64,000 nucleotides of DNA from NCBI GenBank assembly GCA_964451305.1, contig CAYVHV010000017.1:6337-70336 (forward strand). The letters are read 5' to 3'. The notes under the pieces were generated by a model. That model was given only the letters and a program-made list of their open reading frames with translations, did not search any database and was not told the origin of the DNA. A program made the translations under genes and the position numbers. The stretch comes from SHLQ01 sp964451305 (lineage in GTDB: Bacteria; Actinomycetota; Acidimicrobiia; Acidimicrobiales; SHLQ01). Shown here piece after piece: positions 50,676 to 59,073 of this stretch (position 1 is the stretch's first letter; each line of letters starts with the position of its first letter).

Positions 50676-52472
50676 GCGAGGGGGTGATGGAGGCGTTGCG
50701 GCGAGGCCCCGCAACAGCCATGTCCGGGTGTCTGCCGGGTCGATAACGGCGTCGATTTCGAGCGCTTGTGCGATCTTGATCGCTTTGCCACGCTCATAGG
50801 CCTCAGCGATGAGCTTGTCTTCGAGGTCGTGTCGGGCCTCGGGCGATTCCGCCGCGTCGAGCTCCTTTCGGAAGCCAAGACGCACCGCACCTTCAAGGCC
50901 CATCCCACCAAACTCGCCGGTCGGCCACGAGATCGTGAAGAAGGGCTGACGAAAACTGCCACCACACATGGCTTGGGCGCCGAGCCCATAACCCTTGCGA
51001 AGACAGACTGCGAAGAGCGGAACGGACAGTGATGCTCCCACGACGAACATGCTCGATACCCGTCGCACCGCTGCCAGTTCTTCGGTCTCTGGACCGACCA
51101 TGAAGCCGGGCGTATCGAAAAGCGAAACAACCGGGATGTCGAACGCGTCGCACAGCTGCAAGAACCTCGCGGCCTTCTCGGCGGCGACTGCATCGATCGC
51201 TCCGCCGAGGTGTGTCGGATTGTTCGCAATCACAGCGATGGGACGACCTTCGATGCGAGCGAAGCACGTGACTATCCCAACCCCATAAGACGGGCGCAGC
51301 TCGGTGATCGAACCACGGTCAAACACCCCAGCGATGGCGTCCCGAATATCATAGACCATCCGGCGGTCCTCGGGGACGACGTCTCGTAGCGCATCAGCAT
51401 CCGGGGCGTCCCAGTCCGCCGATGAACCTTGGAAGTAGCCGAGCACCGTTCGAGCGAGCTCGGTGGCGTGCGCCTCGTCTTTGGCGAGCAAGTCGATAGC
51501 ACCGTTCGCGACTTGTACCGCGCTCGGCCCGATCTCGGTTGGCCGAACCTCGCCGAGACCGCCACCTTCGATCATCGCTGGGCCACCCAACCCAATCCAA
51601 CTGTCCTCGGTCGCGATCGTGATGTCGGCACAACCCCAGATCGCCGCGTTTCCGGCGAAACAAAACCCGGATGCGATGCTGATGCGGGGAACGAGACCCG
51701 ACATTGCAGCCCAGTTGGCGAAGGTCGGCACGGTCAATCCGGTCGGAACGAGGTTCGTTGCGTCGACATCGCCGGGGCGCCCTCCCCCACCCTCGGCATA
51801 GAACACGACGGGCAACCGCTGCTCGTGGGCGAGCTCGAGGATGCGGTCGGTCTTCTCATGGCCGAAGTAGCCCTGGCTCCCCGCCAGAACCACATAGTCG
51901 TAAGCCAACACGCACGCGCGGCTGTGCTCCGGCGAAAACCGATCCGCGTTGATCGTGGCGAGGCCGGTGACGATTCCGTCGGCAGCGGTGTTGACGGCGA
52001 GGTCATCCTGATCACGTCGACTCTGCTGCGCAGCGACAGCGAGCTGACCGAATTCAACAAAGCTCCCGGAGTCGACGAGGTCCTCGATGTTCTCCCGAGC
52101 GGTTCGCTGACCACGACCATGGCGCTTGGACACGGCATCGGCGCGCGCTGGATCGAGAGCCTGAGCACGGCGAGATTCCATCTCGGCACGATCGCGGCGG
52201 ACCGTTCTTTGGCCGTTATGGCTGGGCGCCTCCGTCATGCTGGTCCCGTCGACAGCGACGGCTTCCAGTCGAGCCACGAGATCGCCCACCTCGACCGCAT
52301 CACCGACGGAGACGAGCAACTCCACCAGCCGAGCGGATTCGCCGGCATCGATGCGATGGTGCATCTTCATCGACTCGAGCACGATGATCTGCTGTCCAGT
52401 CTCAGCGACGTCCCCAACCGACGCGTCGATAGCGAAGACGATTCCGGCGATGTGGCTCCGTAGCTCGATCAT
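50640..52472 (-). CDS. Biotinyl domain fused to acyl-CoA carboxyltransferase
   Basis: A 610-residue fusion. Residues 1-70 are a biotinyl/lipoyl carrier with ESMKM (Lys36 is the biotin site; Ser replaces the usual Ala). After a 40-residue linker comes a full carboxyltransferase (about 105-600): ARENIEDLVDSGSFVEFGQ, VLAYDYVVLAGSQGYFGHEKTDR, EGGGGRPGDVD, GFCFAGNAAIWGCADITIATEDSWIGLGGPAMIEGGG, NNPTHLGGAIDAVAAEKAARFLQLCDAFDIPVVSLFDTPGFMVG. It would transfer carboxyl from carboxybiotin to an acyl-CoA. No biotin carboxylase is in the window, so that partner must be elsewhere. Confidence 0.9.
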   Translation of the reverse strand: MIELRSHIAGIVFAIDASVGDVAETGQQIIVLESMKMHHRIDAGESARLVELLVSVGDAVEVGDLVARLEAVAVDGTSMTEAPSHNGQRTVRRDRAEMESRRAQALDPARADAVSKRHGRGQRTARENIEDLVDSGSFVEFGQLAVAAQQSRRDQDDLAVNTAADGIVTGLATINADRFSPEHSRACVLAYDYVVLAGSQGYFGHEKTDRILELAHEQRLPVVFYAEGGGGRPGDVDATNLVPTGLTVPTFANWAAMSGLVPRISIASGFCFAGNAAIWGCADITIATEDSWIGLGGPAMIEGGGLGEVRPTEIGPSAVQVANGAIDLLAKDEAHATELARTVLGYFQGSSADWDAPDADALRDVVPEDRRMVYDIRDAIAGVFDRGSITELRPSYGVGIVTCFARIEGRPIAVIANNPTHLGGAIDAVAAEKAARFLQLCDAFDIPVVSLFDTPGFMVGPETEELAAVRRVSSMFVVGASLSVPLFAVCLRKGYGLGAQAMCGGSFRQPFFTISWPTGEFGGMGLEGAVRLGFRKELDAAESPEARHDLEDKLIAEAYERGKAIKIAQALEIDAVIDPADTRTWLLRGLAATPPSPPRSHERRRFVDTW

Positions 52473-52478
52473 GAGCCG

Positions 52479-52484
52479 ACACTA
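52479..52484 (-). promoter_or_regulatory. Leaderless -10 box of the carboxyltransferase gene
   Basis: TAGTGT on the minus strand, 6 nt before the ATG at 52472. It overlaps the -10 box of the opposite gene by two bases. Confidence 0.55.
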
Positions 52485-52488
52485 GACT
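52483..52488 (+). promoter_or_regulatory. Leaderless -10 box of the intradiol-like gene
   Basis: TAGACT ends 6 nt before the GTG at 52495. It shares TA with the divergent -10 box. Confidence 0.55.
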
Positions 52489-52494
52489 TACAAC

Positions 52495-53172
52495 GTGCAG
52501 CCAACCTTCTCCAGACGTCACCTCATCCGCCTCGCTGGTGCGGGAACCAGCGCCGCGTTGCTGGCCGCTTGCGGAGACTCCGAGGCCGACCGCACCGTGT
52601 CGGCCAACGCCACCGGCGCCATCTTGGACTGTGTCAGCACCCCCGAACAAGACGCCAGCGCATTCGACCTCGACACCGCCCCCGAACGCATCGACCTCAC
52701 AAATGGGCGGCCCGGCTCGCTGCTCGAAATCAACTTCACCGTTCAAGACTCGGACAACTGCCTGCCGGTCCCAGGAGCACAAGTCACGCTCTGGCACGCG
52801 GACGCGTCAGGGAACTACTCAGGGTTCGGTGACGCCGCCGACGAAGACTTCTTGCGCGGCACCCAGACGAGCAATGCGAGCGGCACCGTGCAATTCACCA
52901 CCATCTACCCGGGCTGGGAGCCAGGCCGCACCACCCACCTGAACGTCAAGATTGCCTTCGACGGCGAACAACGCCTGATCACTCAGCTGTTCTTCCCCGA
53001 CGACATCACCAACTCGATCTACACCAGCCACGAGGCCTACATCGACCGCGGCGGCAAAGATCGAACCAACGACACCGATCCTGGAGGCGCGCGCCTCGCC
53101 CGTCTCCGCATGGAAGTCATCGAGGCCAACACCGGCCACTTCGCCAGTCACGCCATCGGCATCCGTACCTGA
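52495..53172 (+). CDS. Secreted intradiol ring-cleavage dioxygenase-like protein, altered metal site
   Basis: A 225-residue exported protein. It has a twin-arginine signal (FSRRHLIRLAG) and a lipobox Cys26 (ALLAAC). The fold is that of secreted protocatechuate/catechol intradiol dioxygenases: PVPGAQVTLWHADASGNYSGF (90-111), FLRGTQTSNASGTVQFTTIYPGW, TQLFFPDDITNSIY. Of the four iron ligands, Tyr108 and His148 are kept, but the second Tyr is Glu142 (GWEPGR) and the second His is Asn150 (THLN). It is therefore probably not a standard ferric dioxygenase. GTG start supported by TAGACT 6 nt upstream. Confidence 0.85.
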   Translation: MQPTFSRRHLIRLAGAGTSAALLAACGDSEADRTVSANATGAILDCVSTPEQDASAFDLDTAPERIDLTNGRPGSLLEINFTVQDSDNCLPVPGAQVTLWHADASGNYSGFGDAADEDFLRGTQTSNASGTVQFTTIYPGWEPGRTTHLNVKIAFDGEQRLITQLFFPDDITNSIYTSHEAYIDRGGKDRTNDTDPGGARLARLRMEVIEANTGHFASHAIGIRT

Positions 53173-53199
53173 CCGTCATCGCCTCCCGGGGAGGCGGCG

Positions 53200-54102
53200 C
53201 TAGTCGATCAGATCGATGAGGATTTGGGCGAGCTCGGGGCTCGCGTCTTCTTGGAAGAAGTGGCCAGCGCCCGTCACCGTCGTGTGCGCTTGGCCTTCGG
53301 TGCCCAATACCCGTCCAATGAAGGCTGCTTCGCCGCCCTTGGTGATCGGATCTTCGTCGCTGAAGCAGCACAAGAACGGCTTGTCGAACGTGGAGAGAAC
53401 CTCCCACGCCTCCTTTTGAGCCGTGGCTTCGGGATCATCGGGTGAGGTCGGCACCAAACTCGGCCAGATGCGGGCGCCTGCCTTGTAGCTGTCATCGGGA
53501 AACGGTGCGTCATAGGCCGCGATGACCTCATCTGACAGATCGCTCGTGGTTGCCATGTTGATGATGAAACCAATCGGGAAATCCTCGGCGGTCTTCGAGA
53601 ACTCCTGCCAGTTCGAGAAGGCCTCGGACATCTTCCCCAACCCGTCGGGAAGGCCGGTGTTGCCAGCAGCGACGGCGGCGAAACGATCTGGCTGAGCGGT
53701 GAGCAAGCGCAGACCAATTAGGCCGCCCCAGTCCTGGCAGAACAGCGTGATCGACGACAAATCCAAGTGGTCGAAGATCAGGCTCGACATCCATGCGACA
53801 TGGCGTGCATAGGTGTAATCGGACTGCTCGGTTGGTTTGTCACTGCGTCCAAACCCGACCTGGTCGGGGACGATCACGCGATATCCCGCAGCGACCAGCG
53901 GCGCCACCATGTCCCGGTAAAGGTATGCCCACGACGGTTCGCCGTGCATGAGCAGTACCGGCACGGCGTTCGGGTCTCCCTCATCGATGTAGTGGACGCG
54001 TAGCGTGCCACCGTCCTCGTCGGGGATCTCCGCATAGTTCGGCTCGAAGTCGTACCCCGGGAGGTTGTCGAAGCGGGCATCTGGGGTTCGGAGCGTTTGC
54101 AT
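53200..54102 (-). CDS. Haloalkane dehalogenase (HLD-I type)
   Basis: A 300-residue alpha/beta hydrolase that cleaves carbon-halogen bonds. LLMHGEPSWAYLYRDM is the oxyanion/halide region; FCQDWGG gives the nucleophile Asp124 and halide-binding Trp125; FSDEDPIT the acid; GAGHFFQED the catalytic His (about 281). The Asp-His-Asp set and length match the DhlA/DhmA group. ATG at 54102 supported by TAGGTT 6 nt upstream. Native substrate unknown; marine organohalides are a reasonable guess. Confidence 0.93.
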   Translation of the reverse strand: MQTLRTPDARFDNLPGYDFEPNYAEIPDEDGGTLRVHYIDEGDPNAVPVLLMHGEPSWAYLYRDMVAPLVAAGYRVIVPDQVGFGRSDKPTEQSDYTYARHVAWMSSLIFDHLDLSSITLFCQDWGGLIGLRLLTAQPDRFAAVAAGNTGLPDGLGKMSEAFSNWQEFSKTAEDFPIGFIINMATTSDLSDEVIAAYDAPFPDDSYKAGARIWPSLVPTSPDDPEATAQKEAWEVLSTFDKPFLCCFSDEDPITKGGEAAFIGRVLGTEGQAHTTVTGAGHFFQEDASPELAQILIDLID

Positions 54103-54108
54103 CTCCGC

Positions 54109-54114
54109 AACCTA
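54109..54114 (-). promoter_or_regulatory. Leaderless -10 box of the haloalkane dehalogenase gene
   Basis: TAGGTT on the minus strand, 6 nt before the ATG at 54102. Confidence 0.55.
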
Positions 54115-54183
54115 CCGCACAACGGCGATTCCGATCGTCCTGCTACTGTCGCCTACGGACGCACGACAGCTTGGAGACGCGAC

Positions 54184-55056
54184 ATGTTCACCAATATCTA
54201 CGCCCAACCGTTACAGGGAACGACCCGCGTGATCGAAACCGTCGATGGGGCACTTCTCCACACAGTTTCGGCTGGCGTTGGGCCTCGAACGGTCTTGCTC
54301 GCTCATGGCTTTGCCTCCGAAGCCAACGCCTGGTCGATGCTCGCCCACATGCTCCTCGAACGAGGCTTTCGAGTCATTGCATTCGACCAGAGAGGTCACG
54401 GCCAATCGACCGTCGGCAGCAGCGGCGTCAGTACGACAGCGATGTCGTTGGACTACGGAGCGGTCCTCGAGGTCTATGACCTTCACGATGTGATTCTCGT
54501 CGGGCACTCGATGGGAGGATTTCTATCCATCGCGTTCCTCCTCGAACAACACGTCGCGCTTTCACAGCGGGTGAGCGCGCTCATGTTGATGGCGTCCTTT
54601 GCCGGCAGCGTCACGAAGAACGCGCCACAAAACAATGCGCAGATTCCGATGATCAAGTCCGGTGTCCTACAGAAGATGCTGCGGTTCGGTCCGGTTCAGC
54701 AGGCATTTACCAAGTCGCTCGTTGGCGACCACTACGACAAAGCAATGGCAGACGCCTTCATCCCCGCATTCCTTCGCGCCGATCACCCCAAGCTCATCCC
54801 GATACTCGAGGCCATGGTTACCGAGGACCGGTATAAACAACTCGGTGAGCTCAACCTTCCCTGCACCGTCGTCGTCGGCACCGAAGATCACACCACGCCA
54901 CCGTTCCACTCGATCGATCTCCACAAGGGCATTGCGAACTCGCGGCGGGTCACCTTGATCGGCACTGGCCACGCGTTGAATTGGGAAGTTCCCGAGAAGA
55001 TCGCGAGCCTCATCTCAGAGCTCGCCGCCATACCGACCAGCAGCTCGGTCAGCTAA
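54184..55056 (+). CDS. Alpha/beta hydrolase
   Basis: A 290-residue serine hydrolase. VLLAHGFASEANAW is the oxyanion region, LVGHSMGGFLS the nucleophile elbow, VVGTEDHTTPP the acid and GTGHALNWEVPE the histidine. ATG at 54184 is preferred to one 87 nt upstream because GGAGA lies 6 nt before it. Substrate unknown. Divergent from the dehalogenase. Confidence 0.92.
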   Translation: MFTNIYAQPLQGTTRVIETVDGALLHTVSAGVGPRTVLLAHGFASEANAWSMLAHMLLERGFRVIAFDQRGHGQSTVGSSGVSTTAMSLDYGAVLEVYDLHDVILVGHSMGGFLSIAFLLEQHVALSQRVSALMLMASFAGSVTKNAPQNNAQIPMIKSGVLQKMLRFGPVQQAFTKSLVGDHYDKAMADAFIPAFLRADHPKLIPILEAMVTEDRYKQLGELNLPCTVVVGTEDHTTPPFHSIDLHKGIANSRRVTLIGTGHALNWEVPEKIASLISELAAIPTSSSVS

Positions 55057-55340
55057 GCAACAACATCGACGTCGCGCCAAAAAGCGATGCGTCCGGCGAC
55101 CTGCTTGCGAGCCAGAGGCCACGGGTTCTCATAGACGAACGCAGAGTCGAGCGCGGTGTCGCTCTCCCCCTCGACGTGGAAATAGCTCGCCTTGCCCTTC
55201 CAGAAGCAGCGGCTCGTCACCGGGCTTTCGACGAGCGCTCCTTCTCGGACGCTCTCGATCGGGAAATACGTCATGCCTTCGACGATGTGAACGTCGTCGC
55301 TCTCGGCGATTACCACTCCGTCAAATATTGCGCGTGCCAT
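55053..55340 (-). CDS. DUF427 protein
   Basis: A 95-residue single-domain protein. ARAIFDGVVIAESDDVHIVEGMTYFPIESV, SPVTSRCFWKGKASYFHVEG and ENPWPLARKQVAGRIAFW are diagnostic of DUF427, of unknown function. It shares stop-codon bases (CTAA) with the convergent hydrolase. Confidence 0.93.
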   Translation of the reverse strand: MARAIFDGVVIAESDDVHIVEGMTYFPIESVREGALVESPVTSRCFWKGKASYFHVEGESDTALDSAFVYENPWPLARKQVAGRIAFWRDVDVVA

Positions 55341-55403
55341 GACTGTGAAACCACTCGACCGCTCGGAGAACTTCCCGAGAATCCGACGAGCTCCAGCGCC
55401 CGG

Positions 55404-58400
55404 CTATTGCGTTGGCCCAAAGCGGCTCGCCGCTGGGCCGACGAGGCCCATACGAACACCCGTCGGGGTCGTTTTGCGTCGGAAGGTCACCGCGATGAGC
55501 GCAGCGAACGCGAGCGCTGCGAGCAGGCCCCAACCAAGAAGCGACTGCATGTTGACGTCGACACCGTTAAAGGCGAGCGATGGGATGACGTTCAGCTCAA
55601 GGATCACCGAGTCGTCCCCTGGGTTTACATCTCGAAGCGTGTTGCCATCGGTGCCCAAGATCTCTGCGCCGACATCGTCGACCGAGACCGAGCTGTCGAT
55701 GCGGATGATGTTGTCGAAGTTGCCCGACGCTGACGCATCTGCACGGAACTCGATTCCAAAGGTCATGGATTCTCCTGGGAGAAGACGTCCACGAAGGGTG
55801 TGCATCGCCACACCGTTAAAGGTGTTCCATCCACGTTCGACGACAGTGAACCCGTCGGGTACATCGACCGCCAGCGTGATATCCGATGAATTCACGACAC
55901 CGTTGTTCAAGACGGTGACGTCGTAGGTCACCGAGTCACCGGGTTCGAAGAACGACCGTTCCGAACCGTCGGCGAGGTCAGCGAAGAGCGCAAGGTCATA
56001 TTCGGGAGGAGCGGGAAAGTCGACCGACGCCGTGCTGGTGTCGTCTTCGCCGGTCGTGGGTCCATTTCCTGGGCGGGAATCGTCATCGGTGAGCCGGACA
56101 CCGTCTCCGTCGACGATCGGTTCACCGAAGGAGTCGACCGCTGTTGCACTACCAACCTCGATGGTGTTCTCAATGCTTCCAAGCGCACCATCGGCAACTT
56201 CGAATCGAACCTCGACAGTGGTGGATGTGTCAGGGGCGATCGGCTCCTCGAGCTGGATCGTCGCTGTGCCATTGCCTTGATCGGTCCAGCTTTGGCTGTC
56301 GAAGATCAAGCCCGTCTCTGGGAAGTAATCGATGAGTTCCACGTCTCCAGCGAAGACATTGCCTTGGTTGAAGATGGTGATCTCGAAGAACACCCCATCG
56401 CCCAGCGTCAGGTCGCCCGGTTCGATATCGTCGGCGAGCTGGACCTGAAGGGCCAGATCGAAGAACGGTGGTTCGATGGTGACACCGGAGACGTCGTGGT
56501 CATCTTCAGAGGCTGCGCGGGGCACGTTTGTGCGAGCGGTCGAGGTCGTCGGAGCATTCGCTACCTCAGCGGTGTCCTCGGCGTCATCATCGGCATCGGC
56601 GACATCATTTGCTACCGATGCTGCTGGTGCTGGGGTCGCTCCCGCCTGAATTGCGTCGAAGTCGACCAAGCTGCCCGGCGTACTGTCGTAGCGAGGGTTG
56701 TTGTTGGGGAAGGAGTCCCGATCACGGGGCACCGGCGTGCTCGAATCGCCATCGGTATCAGCGCTGGCGATCTCCGCCCAGTTGTAGATCGTTCCCTCGG
56801 CGTCTGAGTTCACGATGAAGGTGATCGGCACAACGACCGAGTCTCCCGGAAGGATTGGCCCGCTCACCGGACGCTTCAACGTCGCCGTGCCGTCACCGTT
56901 GTTCTGCCAGTCTGGATCGACGAGGGTCAGTCCTGAACGGGGCAGATAGTCGGTCAGTACAACGTCTGTCGCAGGGACCGAGCCCTCGTTAGAAATTCGA
57001 AGGTTGAACACCACAGCATTGCCGATCGGTGCAATACCGGTATCACCACCGCTACCAGCGACGGTCGAGGAAAGGGCCAGGTCGAATTCACCAATACGGA
57101 CGCCAGCCACGTCGTGGTCGTCTTCATCGCCGCTCGCACCGTTGATCTCATCATCGGTGGCACCGTTCGGACCTGCCGGGCGCTGGTCGTTCCCTGCGTT
57201 CCTATCGAAGGTCGAGTCGACATCACGGAACGCCCTGCCGGTTCGACTGTTGAGGAGCTCTCGGCCGCTGGAGTCGACAGCTTCGGCCGCTGAGATCTCG
57301 GCCCAGTTGTTGATCTGTCCCTGAGCATTGGACGTCGCGACGAAATCGATGTCGACAGACGTACGAGCTCCCGGAGCGAGGCGACCAGGGATCGAGATGT
57401 CCGCAGTGCCATTGGTGCGCTCGGTCCAGGAAGGATCAGCGAGGCGCAGGCCAGCGGTCGGGAGGTAGTCCGTGATGACGATGCCAGACGCGCTGACGTC
57501 ACCCTGGTTGATCACGGTGATCCGAAACGACACCCGACTACCCGGCACGATCGTGGCCAGGTTAGAACCGTTGGAAACCTGTTTGATCAGCGCGAGGTCG
57601 AACTCGTCGGCGGGGATGGTGAAGCCAGCGACGTCGTGATCGTCTTCGTCGCCACCAGCGTTACGAACGTCGTCGTCGGTCGCAGCTCCCGCTCCCGATG
57701 GCTGATTGTCGTTGTTGGCCTGACGGTCCGGAGTCGAGTCCCGGTCGACAAGGTTTCCTGAACCACCGTCGCTAAAGCTAACAATCTCGGCCCAGTTCTC
57801 GATCTGCGTCACCGATGCCGGAAGCGAATCGTTCCATCGCATGACGACCGGGATGCTGACCTGCTGTCCGGTTCCAAGGGTGCCGTTTACGGTGACGATG
57901 GGGCGTTGCGGGTTGCGGGCATTCCATGACCACGAGCGTCCACCAGCCGAACCAGCAGGGTTGAGACCGGGAACAAAGTCTGCCCAAGCGCCAGCTCGGT
58001 CGTAGTCGAAGTAGTCGATGATTTGGAAGCTATCGACGCTGCGACCTTGGTTGATCACCGTCAGGTTGAACGAGATCGTCTTTGCCGAGCGGTTGATGGT
58101 GGCGGTGTCTGCTGACACGCGCAGCGCAAGGTCGTATGAGCCAAGGACCGGCGAGTTGTTGACACGGCCGGCCCGAACCGTCACGTCCCTCGACGCGAGA
58201 TCAGCATTGAACGATCCGCCCGGTAGCGGGCTGGAGTTGGTGCTCGTATCGAGCCGGATGGTGTAGTTCACACCGGGCTCGACGCCCTCGGCTGGACGGA
58301 ACGTGTACTGACCGTTGGCATCGGTGGTCGTCGTTGCGAGAACCGTGCCGGAGCCGTCGATGAGGCGGACGGTTACGCTCGCCAACGTCGGCTCTCCGCC

Positions 58401-58592
58401 GCTACGAGAACCATTGCCATCGAGGTCGAGGAAGACGGTATTTCTGATGATGTTCGGCGTCGAGGTGGCTTGGCCATCGGCCTGCGCCGACGCTGCCCCC
58501 GCGGTTGCGATCAGCACGATCGCACTGATCATCGCGACAACGACGCCGAGCGCCCACCGCGATCGAGGGGAAATACTGACGAGTTCCTTCAT
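55404..58592 (-). CDS. Large surface protein with SdrD B-like and DUF11 repeats
   Basis: A 1062-residue cell-surface protein. A signal peptide (WALGVVVAMISAIVLIATAGAASA) is followed by an SdrD B-like domain (FLDLDGNGSRSGGEPTLASVTVRL...DANGQYTF, about 50-140). Five DUF11-type modules, starting near 155, 335, 510, 715 and 880, most open with FDLAL and have FxITVxNQG. They are joined by acidic linkers with DEDDHDVAGV. The C-terminus is a membrane helix (SLLGWGLLAALAFAALIAVTF) and a basic tail, with no LPXTG. A tethered rod or adhesin role is inferred. Confidence 0.88.
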   Translation of the reverse strand: MKELVSISPRSRWALGVVVAMISAIVLIATAGAASAQADGQATSTPNIIRNTVFLDLDGNGSRSGGEPTLASVTVRLIDGSGTVLATTTTDANGQYTFRPAEGVEPGVNYTIRLDTSTNSSPLPGGSFNADLASRDVTVRAGRVNNSPVLGSYDLALRVSADTATINRSAKTISFNLTVINQGRSVDSFQIIDYFDYDRAGAWADFVPGLNPAGSAGGRSWSWNARNPQRPIVTVNGTLGTGQQVSIPVVMRWNDSLPASVTQIENWAEIVSFSDGGSGNLVDRDSTPDRQANNDNQPSGAGAATDDDVRNAGGDEDDHDVAGFTIPADEFDLALIKQVSNGSNLATIVPGSRVSFRITVINQGDVSASGIVITDYLPTAGLRLADPSWTERTNGTADISIPGRLAPGARTSVDIDFVATSNAQGQINNWAEISAAEAVDSSGRELLNSRTGRAFRDVDSTFDRNAGNDQRPAGPNGATDDEINGASGDEDDHDVAGVRIGEFDLALSSTVAGSGGDTGIAPIGNAVVFNLRISNEGSVPATDVVLTDYLPRSGLTLVDPDWQNNGDGTATLKRPVSGPILPGDSVVVPITFIVNSDAEGTIYNWAEIASADTDGDSSTPVPRDRDSFPNNNPRYDSTPGSLVDFDAIQAGATPAPAASVANDVADADDDAEDTAEVANAPTTSTARTNVPRAASEDDHDVSGVTIEPPFFDLALQVQLADDIEPGDLTLGDGVFFEITIFNQGNVFAGDVELIDYFPETGLIFDSQSWTDQGNGTATIQLEEPIAPDTSTTVEVRFEVADGALGSIENTIEVGSATAVDSFGEPIVDGDGVRLTDDDSRPGNGPTTGEDDTSTASVDFPAPPEYDLALFADLADGSERSFFEPGDSVTYDVTVLNNGVVNSSDITLAVDVPDGFTVVERGWNTFNGVAMHTLRGRLLPGESMTFGIEFRADASASGNFDNIIRIDSSVSVDDVGAEILGTDGNTLRDVNPGDDSVILELNVIPSLAFNGVDVNMQSLLGWGLLAALAFAALIAVTFRRKTTPTGVRMGLVGPAASRFGPTQ

Positions 58593-58740
58593 GAGGACAC
58601 CCGTCGGCGCCTCCTCGACAAAGATGAGCCAAAAGACCCATTACTCATTTTGGGTTTCGCTCGATAGGTCCCGAGGCGCGTCCGAACGCTTTTTTTTAAC
58701 GTTTGTGAGGGCCGCGGGAGGGAACCGACGCCCGGTAGCT

Positions 58741-59064
58741 CTATGCCTTCTTTACCTTGTCCTCGGTGATCACGACGGTACGACCGTAGACCTTGCCCTG
58801 AATCGGGTGATCGCCTGCGACGAGGCGGATACCTCGGACCTTCGTCCCCACCTTGATACCACCGGACTTTCCGTCGAGCTTGAGGTCTTTGATGACCACG
58901 ACATCGTCACCGTCTGCGAGCAGCTTGCCGTTCACATCATGTACCTCACGGACCTCGTCGAGATCCAACAGCCACTCATGACCACACGTGCCACACTCAA
59001 AGCCGTCCTCGGCAATCAACGGATCGGGCATTGTGCAGATCGGGCAGTTCGGGGCAGTGCTCAT
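58741..59064 (-). CDS. PhnA/YjdM family zinc-ribbon protein
   Basis: A 107-residue protein with an N-terminal zinc ribbon (CPICTMPD and CGTCGHEW) and the PhnA C-terminal domain (VHDVNGKLLADGDDVVVIKDLKLDG, KVGTKVRGIRLVAGDHPIQGK). Despite the old name, the family is not shown to act in phosphonate use. The ATG at 59064 is preferred to 59070. Confidence 0.92.
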   Translation of the reverse strand: MSTAPNCPICTMPDPLIAEDGFECGTCGHEWLLDLDEVREVHDVNGKLLADGDDVVVIKDLKLDGKSGGIKVGTKVRGIRLVAGDHPIQGKVYGRTVVITEDKVKKA

Positions 59065-59073
59065 GCCCATTGT

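Noticed and set aside
58689..58700. Run of eight T near 58690 as a terminator
   Set aside because: No stable stem precedes it on the plus strand and no plus-strand gene ends there; on the minus strand it is an A-run, possibly an upstream promoter element of the DUF11 gene.
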